From a virus, in the IMG/VR virus record IMGVR_UViG_3300017967_000057, positions 1 to 42,766 of that record: a stretch of 42,766 nt of DNA; one strand, given 5' to 3'. Shown piece by piece: positions 1-8,100 of this stretch (its first letter is position 1; the number at the start of each line of letters is the position of its first letter). The translations under genes were made by a program, and so were the position numbers. The notes under the pieces were generated by a model that saw nothing but the letters and a program-made list of their open reading frames with translations, searched no databases and was not told where the DNA came from.

Positions 1-830
1 ATCAGCGTGTTCTGAGAACCGACGAACTCGCACTCAAACTCCTGCGCGAACTGTTCCTTTGAGGTGTTGCGGATTGTAGATTCTTTCCACTCCTCATCTC
101 TCCCCGGAACCTCGGACCAGTGTACCTCCACTGGAACGTATTCCGACTTTCCCTCGTTTGCGTCCATCCACATTCTGTAGAAGTGATTCATACCACAAGG
201 GGTAGAGATGATCACCATCTTGGTGGTCTTACCAGAAGAGATGGTCGGATATGTGGATGCGAAGAACTCTTCAGCGATGTGTCTGGGAACGAATGCGAAC
301 TCGTCCAGCAGCAGCATGTTGAACGATCCACCTCGAATGGCGGAAGAGGAGGTGGATGCTGCGATGATCTTCGACCCGTTCTCCAGTTCGATAGATCCCT
401 TGTTCCATGCAAGAACACCCTGCTGTAGAAAGAACGGAAGGTTTTCGTATGCGAGCTGATAGCGAGCAAGAATGTCACGCGCAAGCTGCCCTTTGTTAGC
501 CAGAATAGCACAGTTCACATTGTCGTTAAATAACGTATAGTGTAGGAAATATGCGACGACTGTTGTTGTCTTTCCTGTCTGGCGTGGGAGCTTACCGATC
601 GTAAATCTATTGTCATGGATCGTTCGGATGATCTTCTCTTGGAAGTCATACATCTCGAAAGGAACTAGACCTTCATCCAAACTGACAATCTTGACATAGT
701 TGCGAACGAAATAAATCGGATCTTTCGCACACTTCACATACTCTTTGATTTCGTCTGGGGTGTATTCGTGATTGACACCTACTTTTTTTAGTAGGGGATT
801 ACCTTGATAGCCATCTTCTTCTGTTGCCAT
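1..830 (-). CDS. gp17: Terminase large subunit gp17, N-terminal ATPase part (cut by window edge)
   Basis: This is the DNA-packaging motor ATPase that pumps genome into the prohead. I translated it by hand from the ATG at 830; 276 codons are present and the gene runs off the left edge, so the C-terminal nuclease domain is not visible. Walker A LPRQTGKTT is at residues 81-89, Walker B MLLLDE at 172-177 with the catalytic glutamate, and the STP coupling motif at 209-211, all as expected for T4-type gp17. The start overlaps the end of the upstream gene by 32 bases and has a weak AGGGAAAG ribosome site. Identification is firm. What is odd is the extra gene separating it from gp16. Confidence 0.95.
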   Translation of the reverse strand, partial: MATEEDGYQGNPLLKKVGVNHEYTPDEIKEYVKCAKDPIYFVRNYVKIVSLDEGLVPFEMYDFQEKIIRTIHDNRFTIGKLPRQTGKTTTVVAYFLHYTLFNDNVNCAILANKGQLARDILARYQLAYENLPFFLQQGVLAWNKGSIELENGSKIIAASTSSSAIRGGSFNMLLLDEFAFVPRHIAEEFFASTYPTISSGKTTKMVIISTPCGMNHFYRMWMDANEGKSEYVPVEVHWSEVPGRDEEWKESTIRNTSKEQFAQEFECEFVGSQNTL

Positions 831-1290
831 TTACTTTCCCTAACACACCAAGCATGATTAATCCTGCTGTGATCATCATTCCAAATCCAGGCTCAGGAAT
901 GGATGTCGTTGTCCAACTTGAACATGACGTGCCTTCACATGCACGCACCATTATCCACCCATTCGGTTCTGGATGAAACACATCAATACCAAAACATCTG
1001 CTCGCGTTATCTGCTATACACAAAAGTATCTCATTTTGCGTTGGTGGTATGAAAATACTTGTGAGATTGTCAATAACAGTCAATGACTCCTGACACATAT
1101 ATTCTATTTCAACGAGTTGATCCTCTGTGCAATCTAACCAGACATTAGATGCCGTTTCGTATGCTTCTAACGGATTGTTTAAGTCTGGATTTCCACTAAC
1201 ATCCTCTATTATTTGTTGCCACTCATGGTAAGTTGGATCAGGCGCATTTTCCGAATATGGTTGAACAAATCGAAAGTTTGTTATGGGCAT
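799..1290 (-). CDS. Protein with PEP-CTERM-like C-terminal sorting signal, inserted between gp16 and gp17
   Basis: This 163-residue protein has no family I recognise over its body. Its end has the three-part PEP-CTERM layout: SIPEPG at residues 130-135, a hydrophobic helix at about 136-151, then a basic tail with RRR at 157-159. In bacteria this tail is recognised by exosortase (EpsH/XrtA family) at the inner membrane. Six cysteines (54, 66, 91, 99, 118, 123) would suit an exported, disulfide-bonded protein. However, there is no N-terminal signal peptide, and an in-frame TGA four codons upstream (1300-1302) rules out a longer start. The ATG at 1290 has an AGGA site 5 bases upstream and follows the gp16 stop by 5 bases. 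A tail-anchored membrane protein is the main alternative reading. Confidence 0.75.
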   Translation of the reverse strand: MPITNFRFVQPYSENAPDPTYHEWQQIIEDVSGNPDLNNPLEAYETASNVWLDCTEDQLVEIEYMCQESLTVIDNLTSIFIPPTQNEILLCIADNASRCFGIDVFHPEPNGWIMVRACEGTSCSSWTTTSIPEPGFGMMITAGLIMLGVLGKVNGNRRRWLSR

Positions 1291-1295
1291 TATTC

Positions 1296-1733
1296 CTACT
1301 CATCAGTTTCGACCTCAGATGTTACATCAATCTCGTCCATCTTTCCCTTGAGAAGCTGTTGAAGCTGCTTTGTAGAACCAGTAAATAATATATTATTGGT
1401 CGTTTGGGTTTTGGGTGCTTCGTTTTTCTGACCAGTCAACTCTCTGATCTTCGTCTGATGATCCATTAGTTTCTCTGCGACTTCAGCAGTAGACTTCATT
1501 ACCGTAGCAAACACCTCGTATGCTCGTGGATGATCCATCGCTTGAGCAAGCGTCAACGCGTCAGCAGTAGCAATACGACCAGACTCCAAAGCAGTCACAA
1601 GAGCATCTCGCACTTTGTTGTAGTCTTTGTATGTGTCACGCGGAATATCAAGCGCGCTCAAAATGCTATCCATCGCAGGGTCGGTTTCTTCACTTTCGAC
1701 CACTACTGGTATGTGTGTTTCTTCATTTTCCAT
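1296..1733 (-). CDS. gp16: Terminase small subunit gp16
   Basis: This is the DNA-recognition partner of the packaging ATPase; in T4 it forms rings that regulate gp17. The product is 145 residues (T4 gp16 is 164). The core around residues 60-90 has the HPRAYEVFATVMK pattern, and the segment NNILFTGSTKQLQQLLK near residues 112-130 is typical of marine T4-like small terminases. The acidic N terminus is variable. The start overlaps the gp15 stop by one base in TAATG, and the gene keeps the T4 order 13-14-15-16. It is followed by an inserted gene rather than directly by gp17. Confidence 0.88.
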   Translation of the reverse strand: MENEETHIPVVVESEETDPAMDSILSALDIPRDTYKDYNKVRDALVTALESGRIATADALTLAQAMDHPRAYEVFATVMKSTAEVAEKLMDHQTKIRELTGQKNEAPKTQTTNNILFTGSTKQLQQLLKGKMDEIDVTSEVETDE

Positions 1734-2875
1734 TACAGATCCTCATCAACACCTGTTACGAGATTGCGACGAGTTCCCTCTGTTGGTAGAGTGTTGTTCG
1801 CAGCATATCCCCAATCATCATCAATATCAATACTACTTAGTGGTACAGATAGAGCGATGTCTGAAGTTGGATTTCCTGCTGCTGTCAATCCGGGTTGGAA
1901 ATATAGTCGTGAAGCAGTCGGCACACCTGCGATCTGATCTGGATCAATTCCTTGCTCTCTTGTTCCTCTATACTGAATACGATATGTCCAGTTCGCACCC
2001 GGAATATCAAGGAAGGCTGGATTAACAACAATCACTTGATCTGATCCATTATGAGATGTGATCACTCTGGTATTTCCTGTGATACCTGTGGTGCCAGATC
2101 CCTCTCCGGTGATTGTGATATATCCTGAACCAGAATATACATCATCGGTTCGCGCAGATGTATTTGCCTGAAGAAATAGATGCGTTCCGTTTGCTGATGC
2201 TTGAGCAAGAGTACCGCTATGATAACGAGTGAAGCTGTCGGGAATGAAGAAATCTACATAGGCTTTCTTGATGATCTTTGGTGTTGATACGGGACCAAAC
2301 AGCATGGTCTTCATCGTAAATGTCAAAGTCCAGATCAATGTTCTTCCACTTTCAAAGTCACCGTCATATGCGTCTTCTCTGCTAATTGAGTCGAGTCGAA
2401 TGGGAATGTCAACATCTATCTCATGCTCTGTTACATTGTTAAGCGTAAGCGTGAACTCTGGTGTGAAGAACGGAAGAATCTGTTCAATAATCTTAGAACA
2501 ATCTGCTGCGTTTCTACCATACATAGCAAGTTCAAAATTTAGATCATATGGCACACCTTCATACATCATTCGCTTTGTGTTACCAGTTTCATCACTTGTA
2601 TTGATTGAGGAATATTTGTTCATTGTGCCTAGCTTGCGCTCGGACGCGTAATTTATAGCTACCAAATCATAACTAATACGGGGAAGAGATGTCATAATCT
2701 GCTGTGCAAGATCGGGATCAGTTAGACGAGCATACCACTTTTCTTTGCTGGAGTATGTAATAGGCACAGAGATCCACGTTCCATTCGATCTCTGGATCTT
2801 GATGTTATTGAAAAGTGTCCCGAAGGCTATAACACATTTCCGAATGATGTCGTGATTAAAAGGTGTACCCAGCAT
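1733..2875 (-). CDS. gp15: Tail terminator / sheath stabiliser gp15
   Basis: This protein caps the finished tail tube and sheath and provides the docking face for the neck. The N-terminal two thirds match the family: FNHDIIRK near residue 6, the GTLFNNI segment at 19-25, KEKWYARL at about 44-51, and the LPRISYDL strand near 64-71. It is 380 residues against 272 in T4. The extra length is mainly a beta-rich insert at about 219-304, containing a GNTRVITSHNGSDQVIVV pattern, that resembles inserts in gp8 and the DUF4815 protein of this window. It is joined to gp14 and gp16 by TAATG overlaps on both sides. Confidence 0.9.
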   Translation of the reverse strand: MLGTPFNHDIIRKCVIAFGTLFNNIKIQRSNGTWISVPITYSSKEKWYARLTDPDLAQQIMTSLPRISYDLVAINYASERKLGTMNKYSSINTSDETGNTKRMMYEGVPYDLNFELAMYGRNAADCSKIIEQILPFFTPEFTLTLNNVTEHEIDVDIPIRLDSISREDAYDGDFESGRTLIWTLTFTMKTMLFGPVSTPKIIKKAYVDFFIPDSFTRYHSGTLAQASANGTHLFLQANTSARTDDVYSGSGYITITGEGSGTTGITGNTRVITSHNGSDQVIVVNPAFLDIPGANWTYRIQYRGTREQGIDPDQIAGVPTASRLYFQPGLTAAGNPTSDIALSVPLSSIDIDDDWGYAANNTLPTEGTRRNLVTGVDEDL

Positions 2876-3561
2876 TAGCTATAATCTCCAAATGGGCTAT
2901 CTTCACTTAGATCCAATACGCCCAGACCATCAGTCTCAAGAGTCTGATTATCGGCAATGCTGTTGTCTGGCATTGTGTTTCCTGTGAAGTTAACTCCGCT
3001 TGTGTTCTCATTGAAGCTCTGGTCGATATTTACAATACCTGTGCTGAACGTCTCCTGTGCGTAGCGGAAGTCTTCGCAGCGGATTTCATACATCTGTAAA
3101 TTTCCCACCTGATAGAAGATACTTTCATGCTCAACAAAGTTGATTTCCATGAATGTGCCTTGACGTTGAGCTGCTGTATTTGGAACAGTCAAATCAAAAT
3201 AGATTAAGTCCCCCTCTTTTGGGCGCGAGCGGGTTGCACCTAGATGAACTTGCTCGGAGAGAAGATTATCAAAATCACGAATGGCAAGATTAAGTGTCAA
3301 CGTCTCGCGAATTTCAAGACCAAAGCGAGTGATAATGTCTCGCTCACCGCCCCATCCTTCAGCAGTCGCGACATAGAACGGCAACACATACGCTTCATCA
3401 AAGTAGCGATCCGTGCTTTCTCCGTAGATACTATCCTCTGTTCCCTTGCGCGGAAGCCAATAAGCAGGAACTCCGTAGATGCTAATAGCTTCTACAACCA
3501 GATCCTCGATGAGCTTTTGCTCTGATGGGATATTATATCCGAAGTAGTGGTTTTTAGGCAT
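2875..3561 (-). CDS. gp14: Neck protein gp14
   Basis: This head-completion/neck subunit forms, with gp13, the connector between the portal and the tail. The product is 228 residues (T4 gp14 is 256). The N-terminal FGYNIPSEQKLIEDLVVEAI and the FDEAYVLPFYVATAEGWGGE stretch at about 54-73 are characteristic of the family. The C-terminal 50 residues are low-complexity and acidic. The start ATG at 3561 is preceded by a GGGGTGA ribosome site that overlaps the gp13 stop region. The gene lies in T4 order between gp13 and gp15. Confidence 0.9.
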   Translation of the reverse strand: MPKNHYFGYNIPSEQKLIEDLVVEAISIYGVPAYWLPRKGTEDSIYGESTDRYFDEAYVLPFYVATAEGWGGERDIITRFGLEIRETLTLNLAIRDFDNLLSEQVHLGATRSRPKEGDLIYFDLTVPNTAAQRQGTFMEINFVEHESIFYQVGNLQMYEIRCEDFRYAQETFSTGIVNIDQSFNENTSGVNFTGNTMPDNSIADNQTLETDGLGVLDLSEDSPFGDYS

Positions 3562-3565
3562 CTAA

Positions 3566-4321
3566 TCACCCCATGTAAAAGTCAGTAGGCAGGGTGTATG
3601 AGTCTTTCAGTTCTTGTCGCAGACGTTCAAGGTTCTGTTGAGCTTCTTGCTTGATTGCAGGTCCGTCCAGAGTGACACCACCCGGAAGCTGAATACCAGC
3701 GAATTTGGATAGATTTTGCCCCCACTGCTCTCGCACCAACTCTGTCACATATTCTTTCAGCCACAGATCACCGTAGACTTTTGTATAGCTAGTTGGATCA
3801 ACAATCTTGAACGCCTCAACAACAATATAATCACCGACACTAACATCTGTTTCCCAATCCCAGTCGATATTCAATTTGTTCATGTGCCGAGTAAATCGAA
3901 TAGGAGCAACACCGACTAATACTTCCTGAAGTAAGGAGAGATGTTGATGATACATTTTATAGCCTGTGATATTATCTCCCCATGTCGCTGATCCAAATGC
4001 TGTATAATCTTGAAGTCGAAGCTGATACTCAAGATTGAACATACCAGATCCACCCACATTATTCTCTGGTAGAACTTGCGTGATATTTGTATATGTATCT
4101 GAATCAAAAGTGATATACTTATTAGTGATGTCGTCTGCCGTTATCTGATACGGTTCATATACCTTTTCGGTAGCGTCCATATGAAACTCTTGCCACATCT
4201 TCAGAGCTTCATCCAGGCGATCCTCTAACTGCTCGCAATCTACATTGATTTCGATGACAGGTTTTCCGAGACGCCGGAGCGCATATTCGATTAGACTGTC
4301 CCTGCTATTTGGAACTGCCAT
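3566..4321 (-). CDS. gp13: Neck protein gp13
   Basis: This is the neck ring subunit that binds below the portal and closes the packaged head. The product is 251 residues (T4 gp13 is 309). Family features seen are the N-terminal helix SRDSLIEYALRRLGKPVIEI, the DCEQLEDRLDEALKMWQEFH segment at about 28-47, and the C-terminal KQEAQQNLERLRQELKDSY helix. The TAG stop of the upstream gene doubles as the start of its ribosome site (TAGGAGAAG). It opens the neck/terminase block 13-14-15-16-17. Confidence 0.9.
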   Translation of the reverse strand: MAVPNSRDSLIEYALRRLGKPVIEINVDCEQLEDRLDEALKMWQEFHMDATEKVYEPYQITADDITNKYITFDSDTYTNITQVLPENNVGGSGMFNLEYQLRLQDYTAFGSATWGDNITGYKMYHQHLSLLQEVLVGVAPIRFTRHMNKLNIDWDWETDVSVGDYIVVEAFKIVDPTSYTKVYGDLWLKEYVTELVREQWGQNLSKFAGIQLPGGVTLDGPAIKQEAQQNLERLRQELKDSYTLPTDFYMG

Positions 4322-4330
4322 TTACTTCTC

Positions 4331-4684
4331 CTAGTCTACTGTCATGCTTCGATGAACAGTAATGGTTCCTCGAACTACTTGATGAACTAATCCAGAGATT
4401 GTCGTCGCTTCAACATCATATAGGTATCTACCATCTTCGAGTGATGCAGTTGTAACATTATCTAATGATATAGTTACAATTCCGTTTGCTGCTCCGTCTT
4501 GTGGTAAACTTATTGTGAGTGGTGTATATGTAGTGGAGCCTACACACTTACGCATATAACCTCTCTTAAACGAGTAATTTGAAGTATCAACCGGATAACG
4601 ACCTGATGTGTTTGATGTATAGAATACAACATTCGCTGTAAAGTCTGTTCCTTGCGAAATGAATAGGTTGTGTTCGTATGACAT
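4331..4684 (-). CDS. Small beta-rich virion protein of the marine T4-like type, unassigned role
   Basis: This 117-residue protein is built almost wholly of predicted beta strands. The layout is an N-terminal LFISQGTDF strand, a conserved central RYPVDTSNYSFKRGYMRK region, and a C-terminal GRYLYDVEAT...VVRGTITVH pair. From memory the same layout recurs as a small structural protein in marine myoviruses, near fibre or neck genes. A baseplate or fibre accessory role is inference. It shares a TAATG overlap with the upstream assembly-chaperone gene and ends 9 bases before gp13. No signal peptide or membrane segment is visible. Confidence 0.6.
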   Translation of the reverse strand: MSYEHNLFISQGTDFTANVVFYTSNTSGRYPVDTSNYSFKRGYMRKCVGSTTYTPLTISLPQDGAANGIVTISLDNVTTASLEDGRYLYDVEATTISGLVHQVVRGTITVHRSMTVD

Positions 4685-5163
4685 TAGTTTTCTAAATCCT
4701 TAATCTGAATTTTGATTTTAGAAATATCCTTGAGCTTGGTTTCATACTTTTTTTTGGGAGCGTCAATGATCTTTTGGAGCTTTTCTCCGACAACCTGCGG
4801 AAGATCGCGAAGCTCATCTTTCTTCTCCTTGATCTTCTTGAGCTTGTCCATATCACCATCTTCTATTGCTCGCATAGAAATTAAATCTAGCTCCGCGAGC
4901 TTTTGGTTTCTAATCGACCGAAGTCGATTCATAATTCGATTAGCTTTTGGTAGCACATCAACGACGATCTTTCCCTTCTGAAGTCTAAGATCGGTTGGAT
5001 CTGTGTATTCTGGTAGATCATCTTCGCACACAACAACTCCATTCAGCTCATCCGCCTTTTTGTCATATTCTTCTCGCGAACTACCCATTCGGAGTTTGGT
5101 GAATGTGAGCGGACCACCCGTGAAAGTTTCTTTGACAATCACATATTCTTTCGTTTCCATCAT
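4684..5163 (-). CDS. Probable tail fibre assembly chaperone
   Basis: This small charged helical protein (159 or 158 residues) lies directly after the long fibre gene. The C-terminal half carries RLRSIRNQKLAELDL at about 80-94 and LRDLP at 118-122. That pattern (arginine-rich helix, RN..L...D, then LRDLP) is typical of phage tail-fibre assembly chaperones. The N-terminal half may be the fibre-binding part. Two adjacent ATG codons (5163 and 5160) are possible starts; AGAGG sits better spaced for the second. The first ATG abuts the fibre stop codon. The role is inferred from the motif and position. Confidence 0.6.
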   Translation of the reverse strand: MMETKEYVIVKETFTGGPLTFTKLRMGSSREEYDKKADELNGVVVCEDDLPEYTDPTDLRLQKGKIVVDVLPKANRIMNRLRSIRNQKLAELDLISMRAIEDGDMDKLKKIKEKKDELRDLPQVVGEKLQKIIDAPKKKYETKLKDISKIKIQIKDLEN

Positions 5164-8100
5164 TTATCCTCTAAACTTCGCTGGATCAACTGCGCCTATG
5201 ACCACAACATAGACTTCATCTTCATCAATTAAAGCGGTGGAAGATGAGTTTCTAGTTACTTTACCTGAGCCTTCTGCCCTATACCAATCTGTTATTGGTG
5301 TTCTTGATTCTATTTGAATGTAAGTGCTGTTTGCAACACGAACATGATGTGTTGATAATGCTCCATAATCAACTAGACCATCGTTTGTTGAACCTGATCC
5401 TTGTAGACCTATAATTTGACCTGGGCTTGTTCCAGTACCAGATGCCTCAAATTGTCGGCGGCGCGTCAAAACAGTATCCAATTCACCCGCAGACACGGCG
5501 CCGTCATTAAGGTCTTGTTCAAATAAACCCGCAAGATACAGATTGCTTGTTCCTGTCACGATCAAAGAATAGTTATTTCCATTTTGAAATCCTGCGGGAA
5601 GTTGAATTTGGAATCTTCCAATTCCGACCTTTGTGACTGATTGAATATTGTGCCCATCCCAAGCAAAAGTAGGAGGCGAAGCATATCCTGTTTCTGTCGT
5701 GTCTGCTGCGACAATGGGATTTTGATTGATACCTCTTGGAAGAAGTCGAGCCCATGCGATAACCGAGTTATTTGCGTAGATACCACCCTTCTCGACGTGA
5801 ACACCCTGATATGTAGTGTTCGCGTGAATGGTCATCACATGATTATTGGACGATCCAAAGAGGTGAGATTCGGTGTATTCCTGATTCTGATAATTTGCTT
5901 TGTCGTTGTCACGCTGTGGTCTTCGTTCCCACCACACCTTCATTGATTGTTGACCCATGAAGGTATCATCTGCCATGGCACTCGTTCCAAAGAACTCGCT
6001 ACCTATACCCGGAGCAGGAATAGCAAAACTATTGTCTACGCTGATTCCATCGAACCATCCCAAGTTATTCCAGTTCGAGAGTGTAGCAGCCGAAGGGCCA
6101 GTTCCAGCACCATCAATCCATCCCTCAGAGAATCGTCGAAGACCCTCTGTTCTCTTCATTATGTTACCATTTCCAACTGAAGATTGATTGGAGAGATTTG
6201 ATGTTGATCCCGCAACAACACTGATGGGTTTGAACGCTCCGTTTGCGTTTGGAATAGGTCGCAATCCAAGAACGACATTGGTGGGATAGTGACCGTAGTT
6301 CTCGTCCGACGCCGCTGTCGCGCCAAGTTGAATAACAGCTTTTTGAGTAAATATTCTTCTTCGACCATCACGATCACCCGCAGGAACGTCGGTTACATAC
6401 AATCCAGCAGCGAGTGGGTGACTGTTTGCGTTAATACCAACTGATCCACCAGAATACCAATCTTCTCCAAGATTTTCTGGAATGTATATTCTTTTATCTA
6501 GGCTGGCGTGACTGGATGTGGGAGAATACAATGACGTGTTTGCGAGAACACTAACTGTAATATTCTTGCTTGTGTTGTGAATATTTGTATCGTTTGGTCC
6601 GAGATTTTGAGCAATGCTCAACGATCCATGTCTGGACCCAATGTGATATGTTCGTTCTGGTACGACGCTTCCACCGGCCGCGCCGCCTGGATCTGTAAGT
6701 GCCTCGTCCCCGTCCGCCGACGACCATGTGTATGCTGCATGAGTTGGTGATGGGTCAATCAAACGAACACCAGCTTCCGCACCATACACAGCAACACCGC
6801 TTGAATCAGCATTGTAGCCATTGACTGTCAGTGTGTATCCGGGGAATGTGTTTCCGATACCAACACGCCCAGCATAGCTTCCGCCCCAGTTTGTTGATGT
6901 GGTGTTTGCTGGTGTATAGACGGTCAGTGTGTTATGTTCTGGTCGAAGACCAATCTGGAAAATTTGCATGTGCATCTTGTCATCACGCATTTCCATAGCA
7001 AGAATACCATCTTGCATGTTGGTGGTCTTTTGCGTGTGCGTTCCGAGAGGATTACCCAGCGTTCGGCCCTGGATGCCCGTAAACACGAAAGGATCAGTTG
7101 ACTTTCCGACTCCCTTGAAATCGTTGTTGATACCGAAGAGCCATGTTCGGTTCCCGGCGTTACCATTACTGTGTCCCACATCGTGAAGGCTCATTGCAAT
7201 CATTGTGTTGGCAGTTGTATCTCCGGGCTGTCTGTGCTTGGTGATGTCCAACGACCATGATGGATTGATGATGCTGATGGAATCCTTATTCTGGTTTCCA
7301 CCCGTCGCACCAAACGCAGGATTACCCAGCCCCAGATGACCTTCTGCTGTAACATGAAGGATTTGTTTGCTGGCGTTATACCGGGCACGGTCACGGAGAG
7401 AAATGGTAAGTGATCCAAAGCCGGTTCGATTGTCTTGGGTATTTCCGATTAGGAACGAGCGTGCCCCGAAACCCGGAAGCGCACCACCTTCTCCCGTTCG
7501 GACGCCGATATATCCCATATCGTAGGCCCAACCGTCATTATGGTCTGTTACAGCATTTCCGTCTCCGGTTCCCTGCTGAGCATCAATGCGGAAACTAATG
7601 CCTGTTCCGATACCATTCACATTCCAGTTCTGATTGTGGATATATCGAGCTGATGTTCCTATGCTACCGGCTGCAAGATTGGTCTGATACGAGATGAATG
7701 GTACTTTTCCATCTTTCAGATTTGCAAACCCTCCGGTGGGATATGTTCTGTTTGGGTTAATGGCCTGGGTGACAGCGAAATCGTTTCCAGCACCAGTTAC
7801 AATGACTCTGGCTCGTGTATCGTCCTTGGGTGCAGTTGCTCCGTATTCACTCTCAACCCAAACGGTAGCATCTTCACGCTCGCGATCAACGTGAATAGCA
7901 TATTGGGGAACATTTGTTCCGAATCCCCAATATGTGTTTGCACTACTGCTCTTGTAAGCAAACAACCCAGCGTTTGTGAATGTTTTGTAGTTTGTGTCTC
8001 CATCGTATCCAAGAGAGTTTCGTGGGAAAATGCGGAACTGAGTAGAGGCATTGTTATCAATGATCCATGTATCGGGACGACCAGTCGGATCTTCATAGAA

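Noticed and set aside
799-1290. Holin or spanin reading of the PEP-CTERM-like protein
   Set aside because: One short C-terminal helix after a PEP motif, six cysteines and a 130-residue soluble body do not fit usual holin or spanin layouts, and no lysis genes are beside it.
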